From contig NZ_CAJIMS010000001.1 in assembly GCF_905175375.1 (NCBI RefSeq), positions 2,666,001 to 2,730,000 of the forward strand: DNA of 64,000 nt, in the 5' to 3' direction. Under the pieces are notes generated by a model. It worked only from the letters and a program-made list of their open reading frames with translations, was not told where the DNA came from and searched no databases. This DNA is from Chryseobacterium aquaeductus. Its GTDB lineage: Bacteria > Bacteroidota > Bacteroidia > Flavobacteriales > Weeksellaceae. The position numbers were made by a program, and so were the translations under genes. Of this stretch, positions 1-9,438 are shown in pieces (positions within the stretch are counted from its first letter, which is position 1; each line of letters begins with the position of its first letter).

Positions 1-2094
1 TTGAAGATGGACTTTCTGGGTCTTCGAACGTTGACAATTATTAAAGATGCTTTAAAATTAATCAAACAAAGACATAATGTAGACATTGATCCGGACACGA
101 TTCCTCTGGATGATACCAAAACGTATCAGTTATTTAAAGAAGGAAGGACGGTCGGGATTTTCCAGTATGAAAGTCCGGGAATGCAGAAATATATGCGTGA
201 ACTGAAGCCAACGGTTTTTGCAGATTTGATAGCCATGAATGCTTTGTACCGTCCTGGACCTATTAAATATATTCCAAATTTTATCAACAGAAAACACGGA
301 ATTGAAGAGATTGTTTATGATTTACCTGAAACAGAAGAATATTTAAAGGAAACCTACGGAATTACCGTTTACCAGGAGCAGGTAATGCTTTTATCTCAAA
401 AATTAGCCAATTTTACGAAAGGTGAAGCCGATACTTTAAGGAAAGCGATGGGTAAAAAGCAGATTGAAGTTCTGAATAAAATGTACCCGAAATTCATAGA
501 AGGAGGAAAAATAAATAATCTTGCTGAAGAACCTTTAAACAAAATCTGGAACGACTGGAAAGCTTTTGCAGAATATGCTTTCAACAAATCTCACTCTACT
601 TGTTATGCATTAATTGCGTATCATACCGCTTATTTAAAAGCCAATTATCCGGCAGAATATATGGCAAGTGTGATGAGCAATAACATCAACAATACCGAAT
701 CAATTACGATGTTTATGGAAGATTGTAAGGCGATTGGAGTAGATGTTTTGGGGCCGGATGTGAATGAATCTCAGTATAAATTTTCGGTAAACGAAAAAGG
801 GCAGATCCGTTTTGGTTTGGGGGCAATAAAAGGGATCGGCGAAGGACCAAGTGAAGGAATTACGAAAGAAAGAGCCAACGGACGATTTAAAAGTATCTAT
901 GATTTTTTTGAAAGAATTTCGCCTTCTCAAATGAATAAAAGAGTAGCGGAGAGTTTGGTTTTGGCAGGAGCTTTTGACGAATTTAATGCGTATCACAGAG
1001 GTCAGTATTTTGATATTGATATGGCGGGAAGAACGAATTTGGAACGATTGATCAGATACGGACAAAGTTTTCAGGAAAGTAAAAACGAGATGGAAAACTC
1101 TCTTTTTGCAGATTTTGCCGAGGAAGTTCAGATCGAGCAGCCTAAACTGGCACCTTGCCCGGAATGGCCAAATATGCACAAATTAAATAAAGAAAAAGAA
1201 ATCATCGGATTCTATCTTTCTGCGCATCCGCTTGATGAATTCAAATATCACTATCAATTTATGCAGGGCAGACTTTCGAAAAAAGCAGTCCTGGAAAAAG
1301 AAGATGAAGTGAAAGTGGTGATCGATGAAATTCCTATTTTGGAAGTTGATGATAAAGATGAAACGGTGGATATTACAGAAATTATTTCTGATGATATCAT
1401 CGCAGGTGAAGAAGAACTTATTGAGGAAACTACAAAAAAGGCCGAACCAAAAGGGAATTTTGGATTTTTGAATCTGGATGAAGTTGATGCTTTTAAGGAA
1501 CAGGCGTTTGCTAACAAACCACCGGAATTGTTTGAAGAAAAAAAGAAAGACTGGAAAACTCTTCAGAAAGAAAGAGAAAATGGTGGCAGCGGGAAAGAAT
1601 ATACTGTTGCAGGTTTGATTACAGAATACGTAGTGAAAGATGGTTTTAAAAGTGGTGAAAAAGTAGCATTTTTGACGTTAGAAGATTACTCAGGTTCATA
1701 TTCATTCAGGTTGGGCGATCGTGACTATATGCGTTTAAAAGAAAAATTGGAAGTGCAGCGTTTTGTAATCTTAAAAATAAAATTTGCACAGGTAAAAGAC
1801 GGAAGGGTTTTTGTGAATGTGGTAGAAGTCATAGAACTTCAAGAAGCGTTTGAAAAATTTGCAAAAAGCATCTCGTTGGTGATGGATATTATGGATTTTA
1901 GAAAAGAAGATCTTGAGTTTTTCAGAAATGTACTAGATCAGAATAAAGGTGATCAGAAGATTAAATTTTTCATCAAAAATCAAGAAGAAGGATCTGATAT
2001 AGAGCTACAATCGATGAAGTATTCGGTGGATCTGAATGGTGATTTAATTAAGGAAATTCAATTGTTAAATAAATATGAATTTTATTTGAACTAA
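1..2094 (+). CDS. dnaE: DNA polymerase III alpha subunit, C-terminal part (5' end outside window)
   Basis: This is the catalytic subunit of the replicative DNA polymerase. The frame is open at base 1 and the protein begins in the conserved KMDFLGLRTL block of the C-family polymerase, so the N-terminal PHP and catalytic-aspartate regions lie upstream of the window. The visible 697 residues hold the fingers region (YRPGPI, GITVYQEQVM, FNKSHSTCYA), helix-hairpin-helix-like segments near LGAIKGIGEG, an acidic low-complexity linker around residues 430-510, and an OB-fold-like segment (GLITEYVVKDG) near 535-620. The gene ends at TAA 2092-2094 and is followed by a clear terminator. The family assignment is secure; only completeness is limited by the window. 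Confidence 0.95.
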   Translation: MKMDFLGLRTLTIIKDALKLIKQRHNVDIDPDTIPLDDTKTYQLFKEGRTVGIFQYESPGMQKYMRELKPTVFADLIAMNALYRPGPIKYIPNFINRKHGIEEIVYDLPETEEYLKETYGITVYQEQVMLLSQKLANFTKGEADTLRKAMGKKQIEVLNKMYPKFIEGGKINNLAEEPLNKIWNDWKAFAEYAFNKSHSTCYALIAYHTAYLKANYPAEYMASVMSNNINNTESITMFMEDCKAIGVDVLGPDVNESQYKFSVNEKGQIRFGLGAIKGIGEGPSEGITKERANGRFKSIYDFFERISPSQMNKRVAESLVLAGAFDEFNAYHRGQYFDIDMAGRTNLERLIRYGQSFQESKNEMENSLFADFAEEVQIEQPKLAPCPEWPNMHKLNKEKEIIGFYLSAHPLDEFKYHYQFMQGRLSKKAVLEKEDEVKVVIDEIPILEVDDKDETVDITEIISDDIIAGEEELIEETTKKAEPKGNFGFLNLDEVDAFKEQAFANKPPELFEEKKKDWKTLQKERENGGSGKEYTVAGLITEYVVKDGFKSGEKVAFLTLEDYSGSYSFRLGDRDYMRLKEKLEVQRFVILKIKFAQVKDGRVFVNVVEVIELQEAFEKFAKSISLVMDIMDFRKEDLEFFRNVLDQNKGDQKIKFFIKNQEEGSDIELQSMKYSVDLNGDLIKEIQLLNKYEFYLN

Positions 2095-2120
2095 TTTAGA
2101 TTCATTATAAATTTAAATGT

Positions 2121-2150
2121 AAAAGTGGCTTTCAAAAGCCACTTTTTTTA
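2121..2150 (+). terminator. Rho-independent terminator after dnaE
   Basis: AAAGTGGCT and AGCCACTTT form a stem with a short TTCAA loop, followed by a T run. It lies 27 bases after the dnaE stop. Confidence 0.85.
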
Positions 2151-2375
2151 GTTCAAATATGTTTGAATTATTGTGTTTAAGTATTTAATTTATTGAAAAT
2201 CAGTACTTTAAATTGGTTAAGATGTTATGTTAAGTTAAAAATAATTAAATGTTTGTTTAATAAATACATAATAATTCAGTCAGATTGATAAATTTTGTTT
2301 AAAAAATTAAGTAGAATTTTGAAGGATATGCTAATAAATGTGTAATTTCACCACCTAATTTTAATTTAATAAAGT

Positions 2376-5192
2376 ATGAAAAAACTAAATTTATTGTTTC
2401 TACTTTTGATGAGTATGTTTACTTATCAAATGTATTTGGGACAGAATTTTACTGTTACTACTTGTTCTACTGGTGTTGCGTCTAATACATACGGACCAAT
2501 GAACAGTAATTCAACTGCTGACAGCAAAAATCGAACGGCCTTTATTCTTCCTGCTTCGCAGCTTACTGCTTTAAATGGTGGAACAATAACCGGAACTTAT
2601 TTCCGAAGATTAGCAACAACAGGCTCTCTTCCTGCTGGAACTAATTTTAAAATTTACTTAAAGCAGACGGCTTTAACAGATTTTGGTTCATCGGCTTTAG
2701 ATTGGGCAACGGAAACTGCATCAGCAACGTTGGTTTATGATTCTGATCCTGGTACTGCTGTTGGCTCTAGCGCAGGGTTTAAGCAATTTGTTCATACGAG
2801 TAATTTTGTTTACACAACAGGAACTAGTTTGGCTGTTTTTGTAGAATATTCTCAAACAACTGCACCTACCACTAGTGTAACATGGGATTATGAATATGGT
2901 ACAACTTGTATTAGTACTACAAATAATAATACTACAAAATACAACAATACAACAGGAGCGCTATCTGCAACATTATCGACTTCTAATTACAGAAGACCAG
3001 TTATTGCGTTTGATGTAACATATCCTCCTGCAGTATCTGCTCCTGCTTGTACTACAATGTCGGCTCCAGCTGCTAATGCTACCAATGTTTCTGTAACTCC
3101 TACATTTACATGGGCTTCCGTTGGAGGACAAAACGGAGCTACTAGTTATCTTATCAATTTAGGAACTACTCCTGGAGGTACAGATGTAATGAATGGTGTA
3201 GACGTTGGGAATGTTACAACTTATACAATTCCAGCAATAACACCATTAAACTTTAATCAATTGTACTATGTTACTGTAATTCCTAAGAATGGTATAGGCA
3301 ATGCTACAGGATGTACAGAGAGATCTTTCACTACTGGAAATATTACTTGTCCGGCAGTAACAGCTCCTACTGCTTCTGCTATTGGAGTCTCTACTATGCC
3401 AACAATAACTTGGACTGCATCACCTGGAGCTTCAGGATATAGAATTTCAATGGGTACAACGTCAGGAGGTACAGATATTCTAAATAATGTAGATGTAGGT
3501 AATGTTGTTACTTATACTTTGGGTACTGCACTACTTAATAGTACAACTTATTATTATACAGTAAATGCATATAACGGAGCTACTACTTCTGCTTCGTGTA
3601 CGGTAAGAAACTTTACTACTGTTTGTAGTGTATTAACTCCAAATTATACAAATAATTTCGCTACATTCCCAGGTACTTGTTGGTCTCGTGCTAATGGAGG
3701 ATCTCCTGCTACCGCTCCTGGTACAGGTACTACAAACTATTGGATTGAAGATGGTTTTCTAAATGTAGGTGCTACAGGAGCTGCAAGAATAAACCTTTAT
3801 TCTACAGGAAGAGCGGGTTGGTTATTATCACCTTCATTTAATTTAACTGCTGGAGGTTATAGAGTTAAATTTGATTATGGTTTAACGGCGTATTCAGCAA
3901 CAACAACTAGCGCAATGGGATCTGATGATGTTGTACAGTTTGTAGTCTCTACAGATGGTGGTACTACATGGACTGTGCTTCAAACTTGGAATGCAGCAAA
4001 TGCACCTTCAAATACTTTAAACCAATACACTTTAAATTTAGCATCTTATACAGGTGCAAATACTATGTTTGCGCTATTTGGAAGTGATGGTACTGTAGAT
4101 GATACTCAAGATTATGAGTTCTTTGTAGATAACTTTGTTGTTGAAACAATCCCAACTTGTGAAACTCCAGTGAGTGTTATGAGTTCTGCAATTACAATTA
4201 ATTCTGCTACATTGTCATGGACAGCATCGACCACGGTTCCTGCAAATGGATACGAGGTTTATTACAGCACTGTAAATACAGCACCTACTGCTACAACAGT
4301 ATTAGATGGTACCAACTCAGTTACTAGCACGACTACGAATGCAACAATTTCCGGACTTATGTCTAGTACTGTTTATTATTACTGGGTACGCTCTGTTTGT
4401 TCTGCAACTGATAAAAGTGCTTGGTCAATATCTGGTTCATTCACAACTTTATGTGTTGGCATAAGTAGTCTTTCGGAGAACTTTGATACTACATCTTCAA
4501 GCGGGAATGTTTTACCAAACTGCTGGAGTAAATTAGTAACTGGTACGTCATCAAATGCTTATGTTCAGGCAAGTACTGTAATGAGTGCTCCTAATAATCT
4601 ATATATTTATGGAAGTAGCTCAACAGAACCTGTTATAGTAAAGCTGCCAAATATATCTAATTTAAATACAGGCAATTATGCGATTAAGTTTAAAGGAAGA
4701 GCTAATTTTACTGTTGGTGGAAAAATTGATGTTGGATATATGACAGATCCTGCAAATGCAGCCACTTTTGTAACTTTAGGAACTTATACCACAACAAGTA
4801 CTACAACAGTAGATAATTATTATTTAGCTATTACTGGGGTTCCAGCAGGCGTTACAACATTAGCTCTAAGAAACGCAGGTGTACCGGCTAATAGTGTTTT
4901 AATAGATGATGTGATGTATGATTTAGCAACTACATTAAGCACTAATAATGTTGCATCTCCAATGAAAGAAAATATCAAAGCATATCCAAATCCATTCACT
5001 GATGTCTTAAATATTTCAGATGTGAAAAATGTGAAAACAATATCAATTGTTGATATTGCTGGAAGATTAGTGAAAACTATTGAGAAACCAAGTTCAGCTC
5101 TTCAGTTAAGAGATTTGAATTCTGGAATGTATATGGTTATTCTTAATATGAATGATGGTTCTAGACAAACAATCAAAGCAATTAAGAAATAA
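2376..5192 (+). CDS. T9SS type A sorted adhesin-like protein with Fn3 and choice-of-anchor-J domains
   Basis: A 938-residue secreted surface protein. It has an N-terminal signal peptide (about residues 1-22, ending near YLGQ) and a region of beta-rich Ser/Thr/Asn-rich modules. These are two Ig/Fn3-like repeats (about 222-418, with NVDVGN motifs), a choice-of-anchor-J/cleaved-adhesin type domain (about 420-590, GWLLSPSFNL and GSDD), another Fn3 domain (about 595-690) and a jelly-roll-like domain. The last 74 residues form a type IX secretion sorting domain with YPNPF, VDIAGR and GMYMV. Substrate or binding partner cannot be told from sequence. It is paralogous to the next gene at 5447. There are no enzymatic motifs, so adhesion or matrix binding is an inference. 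Confidence 0.85.
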   Translation: MKKLNLLFLLLMSMFTYQMYLGQNFTVTTCSTGVASNTYGPMNSNSTADSKNRTAFILPASQLTALNGGTITGTYFRRLATTGSLPAGTNFKIYLKQTALTDFGSSALDWATETASATLVYDSDPGTAVGSSAGFKQFVHTSNFVYTTGTSLAVFVEYSQTTAPTTSVTWDYEYGTTCISTTNNNTTKYNNTTGALSATLSTSNYRRPVIAFDVTYPPAVSAPACTTMSAPAANATNVSVTPTFTWASVGGQNGATSYLINLGTTPGGTDVMNGVDVGNVTTYTIPAITPLNFNQLYYVTVIPKNGIGNATGCTERSFTTGNITCPAVTAPTASAIGVSTMPTITWTASPGASGYRISMGTTSGGTDILNNVDVGNVVTYTLGTALLNSTTYYYTVNAYNGATTSASCTVRNFTTVCSVLTPNYTNNFATFPGTCWSRANGGSPATAPGTGTTNYWIEDGFLNVGATGAARINLYSTGRAGWLLSPSFNLTAGGYRVKFDYGLTAYSATTTSAMGSDDVVQFVVSTDGGTTWTVLQTWNAANAPSNTLNQYTLNLASYTGANTMFALFGSDGTVDDTQDYEFFVDNFVVETIPTCETPVSVMSSAITINSATLSWTASTTVPANGYEVYYSTVNTAPTATTVLDGTNSVTSTTTNATISGLMSSTVYYYWVRSVCSATDKSAWSISGSFTTLCVGISSLSENFDTTSSSGNVLPNCWSKLVTGTSSNAYVQASTVMSAPNNLYIYGSSSTEPVIVKLPNISNLNTGNYAIKFKGRANFTVGGKIDVGYMTDPANAATFVTLGTYTTTSTTTVDNYYLAITGVPAGVTTLALRNAGVPANSVLIDDVMYDLATTLSTNNVASPMKENIKAYPNPFTDVLNISDVKNVKTISIVDIAGRLVKTIEKPSSALQLRDLNSGMYMVILNMNDGSRQTIKAIKK

Positions 5193-5211
5193 TTTCTGAA
5201 AATTTAAATAA

Positions 5212-5242
5212 CGATAGCGACCAATATGGTCGCTATTTTTTT
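5212..5242 (+). terminator. Rho-independent terminator of first T9SS paralogue
   Basis: ATAGCGACC and GGTCGCTAT pair around a short loop, followed by eight T. Nearly the same hairpin follows the next paralogue at 8092. Confidence 0.9.
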
Positions 5243-5446
5243 TGCAATACTCTATTGAAAATTTAAGTATAGTGTTAAGATGAGAAATACTTTATAAGTA
5301 ACTTAATCTTTATTATACTGTGTAATATTGATTATTTTTGATATATTATTTAATTTAATATGTTAATTTTTAATAATTTGTTAAAAATTAATTGTTGATT
5401 GTGTAATATATTGTTAACTTAGTTTCCGAATTATAAAATAATTGAA

Positions 5447-8068
5447 ATGAAAAAAGTTTTACTCACGGGATTTCTAACATTAGGGCTTGTGTTATCTGCA
5501 CAGACCTATTGTACCCCAAATTATGCTAGCGGTTGTAGTGGCGGAGATCAAATCGATGATTTCACTATTCCCACAGCGGGATTCAGTCACTTAGGTACTG
5601 GCTGTTCTGCTAATACCTATGATGACTATTATGCAACACAGACTGTCACACTTACTCCTACTATTAGTTATACGTTTTCTGCAACACATGATTATCAAGG
5701 TCAATATGTGAAAATTTGGGCAGATTTTAACAATGATGGTACTTTTGATCAAACTACAGAATTGATTGGTAGTGGAACAAGTGGTACAACAACTACAACA
5801 AACGGCTCAATTTCTTTACCTGCAACTGTCACGGCAGGAACTTACAGAATGAGAGTTGCTGATCGATGGAATAATGATCCAACTCCATGTGATATAGTTG
5901 GTTATGGAGAGGTTCATGATTATAAACTTGTCGTGACAGCTCCACCATCTTGTCTTGCACCATCAGCAGTGGTGGTTTCTGGCATAGCTCCTACTACAGC
6001 TACGGTTACTTGGACAGCGCCATCTACACTTCCTGGTCAAGGATATGATATTTTCTACAGCAGTACAGGTGTAGTTCCAACAGCTTCTACTGTTCCTAAT
6101 CAAAGCAGTTCTACTACAAGTGCTACATTAACTTCTTTGACACCCGGATCAAATTATTGTGTTTGGGTAAGATCTAAGTGTACCGCAACAGAAGCGAGTA
6201 ACTGGATAAATAGTTGTTTTGTAACTGTATGTGTCGCAGCAAACGTTCCATATACGATGGATTTTGAAAGTACTACTGTTCCCGCAATGCCTACATGTAC
6301 ACTTGCAACAAACGCAGGATCCGGTAATAATTGGGTTGTGAATAATAATCCGGGTAATGGTTTTGATACTAAGACCTTGACCTACATTTATAATTCTCAA
6401 AATAATGCTAATGCTTGGTTTTTCACTCAAGGTATCAATTTGGTAGCCGGAACTACATACAGAATTAAGTACAAGTATGGTAACAACAGTGATTATTTTA
6501 CTGAAAAAATGAAAGTTACCTACGGTACTGCACCTGATCAGGCTTCTCAGACAAACGTTTTACACGACTACACTAGTATAATTGATGTTTTAACTCCTAT
6601 AACTGATTTTTATACTTTAACTCCTACAGCGAGTGGTGTTTATTATTTCGGATTCAATGTATACTCTGATGCGAATATGTATAATTTATATGTTGACGAC
6701 ATCGTGGTTGAGGTTAATCCGTCTTGTGTAGAACCGACCGCAATTGTGAGTAGTGCAATAACTCCATTTACAGCCACTGTATCATGGACGGCACCTGCCA
6801 CTGTACCTGCAAGCGGATATGAATATTATCTATCGACGAGCAATACCACTCCTACAGCAACCACTGTTGCAACAGGATCGGCAACAACAAATAGTATTAA
6901 TCTTACATTGTTGGCATCTTCGACTACATATTACATCTGGGTAAGATCTTTGTGTACAGCAACTAATAAGAGTTCATGGTCTGCGGTTGGAACGTTTACA
7001 ACACAAACTTTCTGTCCTTCAATAACATCTCCCACAAATAATGTGACAGGTTTATCATTAATGCCTACTATCACTTGGTCTGCAGTGGCTGGGGCTGCAG
7101 GTTATAGAATCACAGTAGGAACTACTTCTGGAGGTTCTAATGTACTCAATAATCTTGATGTAGGAACTGCTACTACTTACACATTTGCTACACCTCTAGT
7201 AAACAGTACACAATATTTTTATACTGTGAATGCTTATGTTGGAGGGGTTACCTCAAACTCTTGTTCTGTCAGAAATTTCACTACAGAGTGTGCTGCTATT
7301 ACACCAAATTACACCAACGATTTCTCTAGCATTACTACAGCTTGCTGGACTCAGGCTTCAGGTGGTTCTACAGCTACTGGTCCAACAGGAGCCAGTTCAA
7401 ATTGGTATGGAGATGGTTTCCTTAATAATGGATTTTCAGGAGCTGCAAAGATCAATCTGTATTCTAACAATACAACTGGTTGGTTGATATCGCCTACATT
7501 TAATTTATCTAGTGGATCTTATAATCTCACATTTGATTATGGTATGACAGAATGGAACGGAACAGCATCTGCAACCTTGGGTTCTGACGACAAGATATTG
7601 GTATTAATGTCAAACGATAATGGTACAACGTGGACAATTATTCAAACTTGGGGTGAGTCTACGCCAATTCCGAATGTTTCTACACAATTTGCTTACACTG
7701 TCAATGGTGGAACAAATCAAATGAAATTTGCGATCTACGCAACTGATGGTGCTGTAGATGATACGCCAGATAATGATTTCTTTGTAGATAATTTTGCGGT
7801 AACTCAGTCTGCATTATCAACTGTAGAAACTTCGCTTAATAAAAACAATATCAAAGCATATCCGAATCCGTTTACAGATGTCTTAAACATTTCGGATGTG
7901 AAAGATGTAAAATCTATTTCTATTGTAGATATTGCCGGAAGGTTGGTAAAAACTATTGATAAACCAAGTTCTGCTCTTCAATTAAGAGAATTGAATTCCG
8001 GAATGTATATGGTGATTCTTACAATGAACGACGGTTCTAAACAAACCATCAAAGCAATTAAGAAATAA
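5447..8068 (+). CDS. T9SS type A sorted GEVED/Fn3/anchor-J surface protein, paralogue of the upstream gene
   Basis: An 873-residue secreted protein. A signal peptide (about 1-18, ending LVLSAQ) is followed by a GEVED domain (about 90-165; WADFNNDGTFD and GEVHDYKL), a Fn3 domain, a cleaved-adhesin/MAM-like beta-sandwich, another Fn3 domain and then an Ig-like repeat. Next come an anchor-J domain, closely matching those in the upstream protein (GWLISPTFNL, GSDDK), and a type IX sorting domain (about 800-873, YPNPF to KAIKK) that is almost identical to the upstream one. The N-terminal GEVED part is not shared, so the pair diverged by domain swapping after a tandem duplication. Function beyond surface display is unknown. 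Confidence 0.85.
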   Translation: MKKVLLTGFLTLGLVLSAQTYCTPNYASGCSGGDQIDDFTIPTAGFSHLGTGCSANTYDDYYATQTVTLTPTISYTFSATHDYQGQYVKIWADFNNDGTFDQTTELIGSGTSGTTTTTNGSISLPATVTAGTYRMRVADRWNNDPTPCDIVGYGEVHDYKLVVTAPPSCLAPSAVVVSGIAPTTATVTWTAPSTLPGQGYDIFYSSTGVVPTASTVPNQSSSTTSATLTSLTPGSNYCVWVRSKCTATEASNWINSCFVTVCVAANVPYTMDFESTTVPAMPTCTLATNAGSGNNWVVNNNPGNGFDTKTLTYIYNSQNNANAWFFTQGINLVAGTTYRIKYKYGNNSDYFTEKMKVTYGTAPDQASQTNVLHDYTSIIDVLTPITDFYTLTPTASGVYYFGFNVYSDANMYNLYVDDIVVEVNPSCVEPTAIVSSAITPFTATVSWTAPATVPASGYEYYLSTSNTTPTATTVATGSATTNSINLTLLASSTTYYIWVRSLCTATNKSSWSAVGTFTTQTFCPSITSPTNNVTGLSLMPTITWSAVAGAAGYRITVGTTSGGSNVLNNLDVGTATTYTFATPLVNSTQYFYTVNAYVGGVTSNSCSVRNFTTECAAITPNYTNDFSSITTACWTQASGGSTATGPTGASSNWYGDGFLNNGFSGAAKINLYSNNTTGWLISPTFNLSSGSYNLTFDYGMTEWNGTASATLGSDDKILVLMSNDNGTTWTIIQTWGESTPIPNVSTQFAYTVNGGTNQMKFAIYATDGAVDDTPDNDFFVDNFAVTQSALSTVETSLNKNNIKAYPNPFTDVLNISDVKDVKSISIVDIAGRLVKTIDKPSSALQLRELNSGMYMVILTMNDGSKQTIKAIKK

Positions 8069-8090
8069 TTTATTTCAGATTGAAATTAAA

Positions 8091-8123
8091 AATGGCGACC
8101 ATCATTGGTCGCTATTTTTTTTG
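8091..8123 (+). terminator. Rho-independent terminator of second T9SS paralogue
   Basis: GGCGACC and GGTCGCT pair around ATCATT, followed by eight T. It is a near copy of the hairpin at 5212-5242. Confidence 0.9.
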
Positions 8124-8285
8124 AAATGATATTGAAATCTAGTGTTTGTGTGAAAGTATTTTAGGTAAAGTAAAAAAGTGATTTAATTGAATGTCAATAA
8201 TTTATATTCGGATACATTTAATAAATGATATATCTTATAAAACTTCTGTTCTTTCAAGAAATTAAATACAAAGATTCGATTTAAA

Positions 8286-8326
8286 ACAAAAAAAGGTGGC
8301 TGTAAATCAAATTACAGTCACCTTTC
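8286..8326 (-). terminator. Terminator for the minus-strand channel/small-protein transcript
   Basis: AAAGGTGGCTGTAA and TTACAGTCACCTTT form a stem with one mismatch and a short loop. Read on the minus strand it is followed by a T run (AAAACAAAAAA on plus). It sits 21 bases past the stop of the 53-residue gene. Confidence 0.8.
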
Positions 8327-8346
8327 CTTTATATCAAATTTAAAAT

Positions 8347-8508
8347 TTATTCGTTCTGAGGGATTGGTTTTATTTCTCCTGTATTCATAAGGTCAAATAC
8401 GGTCGGGAAGAACATTACAAGTATAAAGTAGATTACGATCATTAAAATAATTAAAGCGAATAAAATAATCACCAAGCTATTGGGTCTGTTTTTCTTTTGT
8501 GGTTCCAT
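8347..8508 (-). CDS. Small single-pass membrane protein (53 aa), unknown function
   Basis: A short gene of 53 codons ending at TAA (8347-8349). The product has a charged N-terminus (MEPQKKNRPNS), one strong hydrophobic segment (about residues 12-36) and a polar tail ending in IPQNE. It starts 45 bases after the ion-channel gene on the same strand, and both are followed by one terminator, so they are probably co-transcribed. No family is recognised. A role as an accessory subunit of the channel is only a guess from position. Confidence 0.6.
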   Translation of the reverse strand: MEPQKKNRPNSLVIILFALIILMIVIYFILVMFFPTVFDLMNTGEIKPIPQNE

Positions 8509-8553
8509 GATTTTTTTGGGTATTAGATGAATAGATTTATTTGATGAAAAGTA

Positions 8554-9381
8554 CTATGCTAATTTCTTGCCACACTGCTTGCAATACCTCGCATCATCAT
8601 CAATATCTTCATTTCCGCACCTTTCGCAGATCAATTCCAGATTTTGTCTCTTATTTCTCATCTCCGCAGTTACGATTCCTGTGGGTACTGCAATGATCGA
8701 ATAACCGGCTAGCATCAAAATCACTGCAAAAAATTTCCCCATTGGTGTAATAGGTGATACGTCGCCATATCCTACAGTCGTCACTGTAACAACCGCCCAA
8801 TATATAGATTGCGGAATGGTTTCAAAACCCGGTCGACCTCCTTCCACCATAAACATCAGAGAACCAACGATTACCGAAAAGATAATTAGAAATAAAAGGA
8901 AAATATAAATTTTTCTGGAACTGTTTTTTAAAGCTCGTACAATCACATAACCGTCATTCATAAAATCCAGTAAATTGAAAACCCTGAAAACCCTCAGCAT
9001 TCGCAACATTCTGAAAATCAAGAAATATTTGGTGATCGGAAAAAAGAAACTCAGATAAAAAGGAACTAACGATAAAAAATCGATGATTCCGAAAAAGCTA
9101 AATATGTACTGCTTTTTATTCTTTAAAACAGCAATACGAAGAAAATATTCTACAGAGAAAATGACAGAGATAACCCATTCTGAAATGATAAAATAAATGT
9201 GGAATTTTTTATCAAGTTTTGGAACACTTTCCATTAAAATAATGAACGTGCTCACCAAGATCAACGCCAGAAGTATGACATCAAATAATTTCCCCAAACG
9301 TGTATCTGCACGGTAAATTACGCGGTACAAAAATCTTTTCCAAAGTTTGTCTCCAGGAACAAGATTGTGCTCTTTTTCCAT
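8554..9381 (-). CDS. Voltage-gated-type potassium channel protein with C-terminal zinc ribbon
   Basis: A 275-residue ion channel of the six-transmembrane Ion_trans type. The S1-S3 helices fill about residues 28-110. An arginine-rich S4-like helix (FRMLRMLRVFRVF) follows, then S5, a pore loop with the K+ selectivity filter TVGYGD, and S6. After S6 there is a short cytoplasmic tail with a CxxC-(13)-CxxC zinc ribbon (CERC and CKQC) in the last 25 residues, which is not part of the channel core. The start ATG at 9381 is only 57 bases from the nif3 start, so the two genes diverge from a very short shared promoter region. K+ selectivity is inferred from the filter; gating is unknown. Confidence 0.85.
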   Translation of the reverse strand: MEKEHNLVPGDKLWKRFLYRVIYRADTRLGKLFDVILLALILVSTFIILMESVPKLDKKFHIYFIISEWVISVIFSVEYFLRIAVLKNKKQYIFSFFGIIDFLSLVPFYLSFFFPITKYFLIFRMLRMLRVFRVFNLLDFMNDGYVIVRALKNSSRKIYIFLLFLIIFSVIVGSLMFMVEGGRPGFETIPQSIYWAVVTVTTVGYGDVSPITPMGKFFAVILMLAGYSIIAVPTGIVTAEMRNKRQNLELICERCGNEDIDDDARYCKQCGKKLA

Positions 9382-9438
9382 AACCAGTGTTTTAGTACGA
9401 TAAAATATCCTATTTTCGTAACAAACTTACATAATAAA

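Noticed and set aside
700..1179. Long antisense frame inside dnaE
   Set aside because: Fully contained in dnaE, with no family resemblance; a shadow of the real gene.
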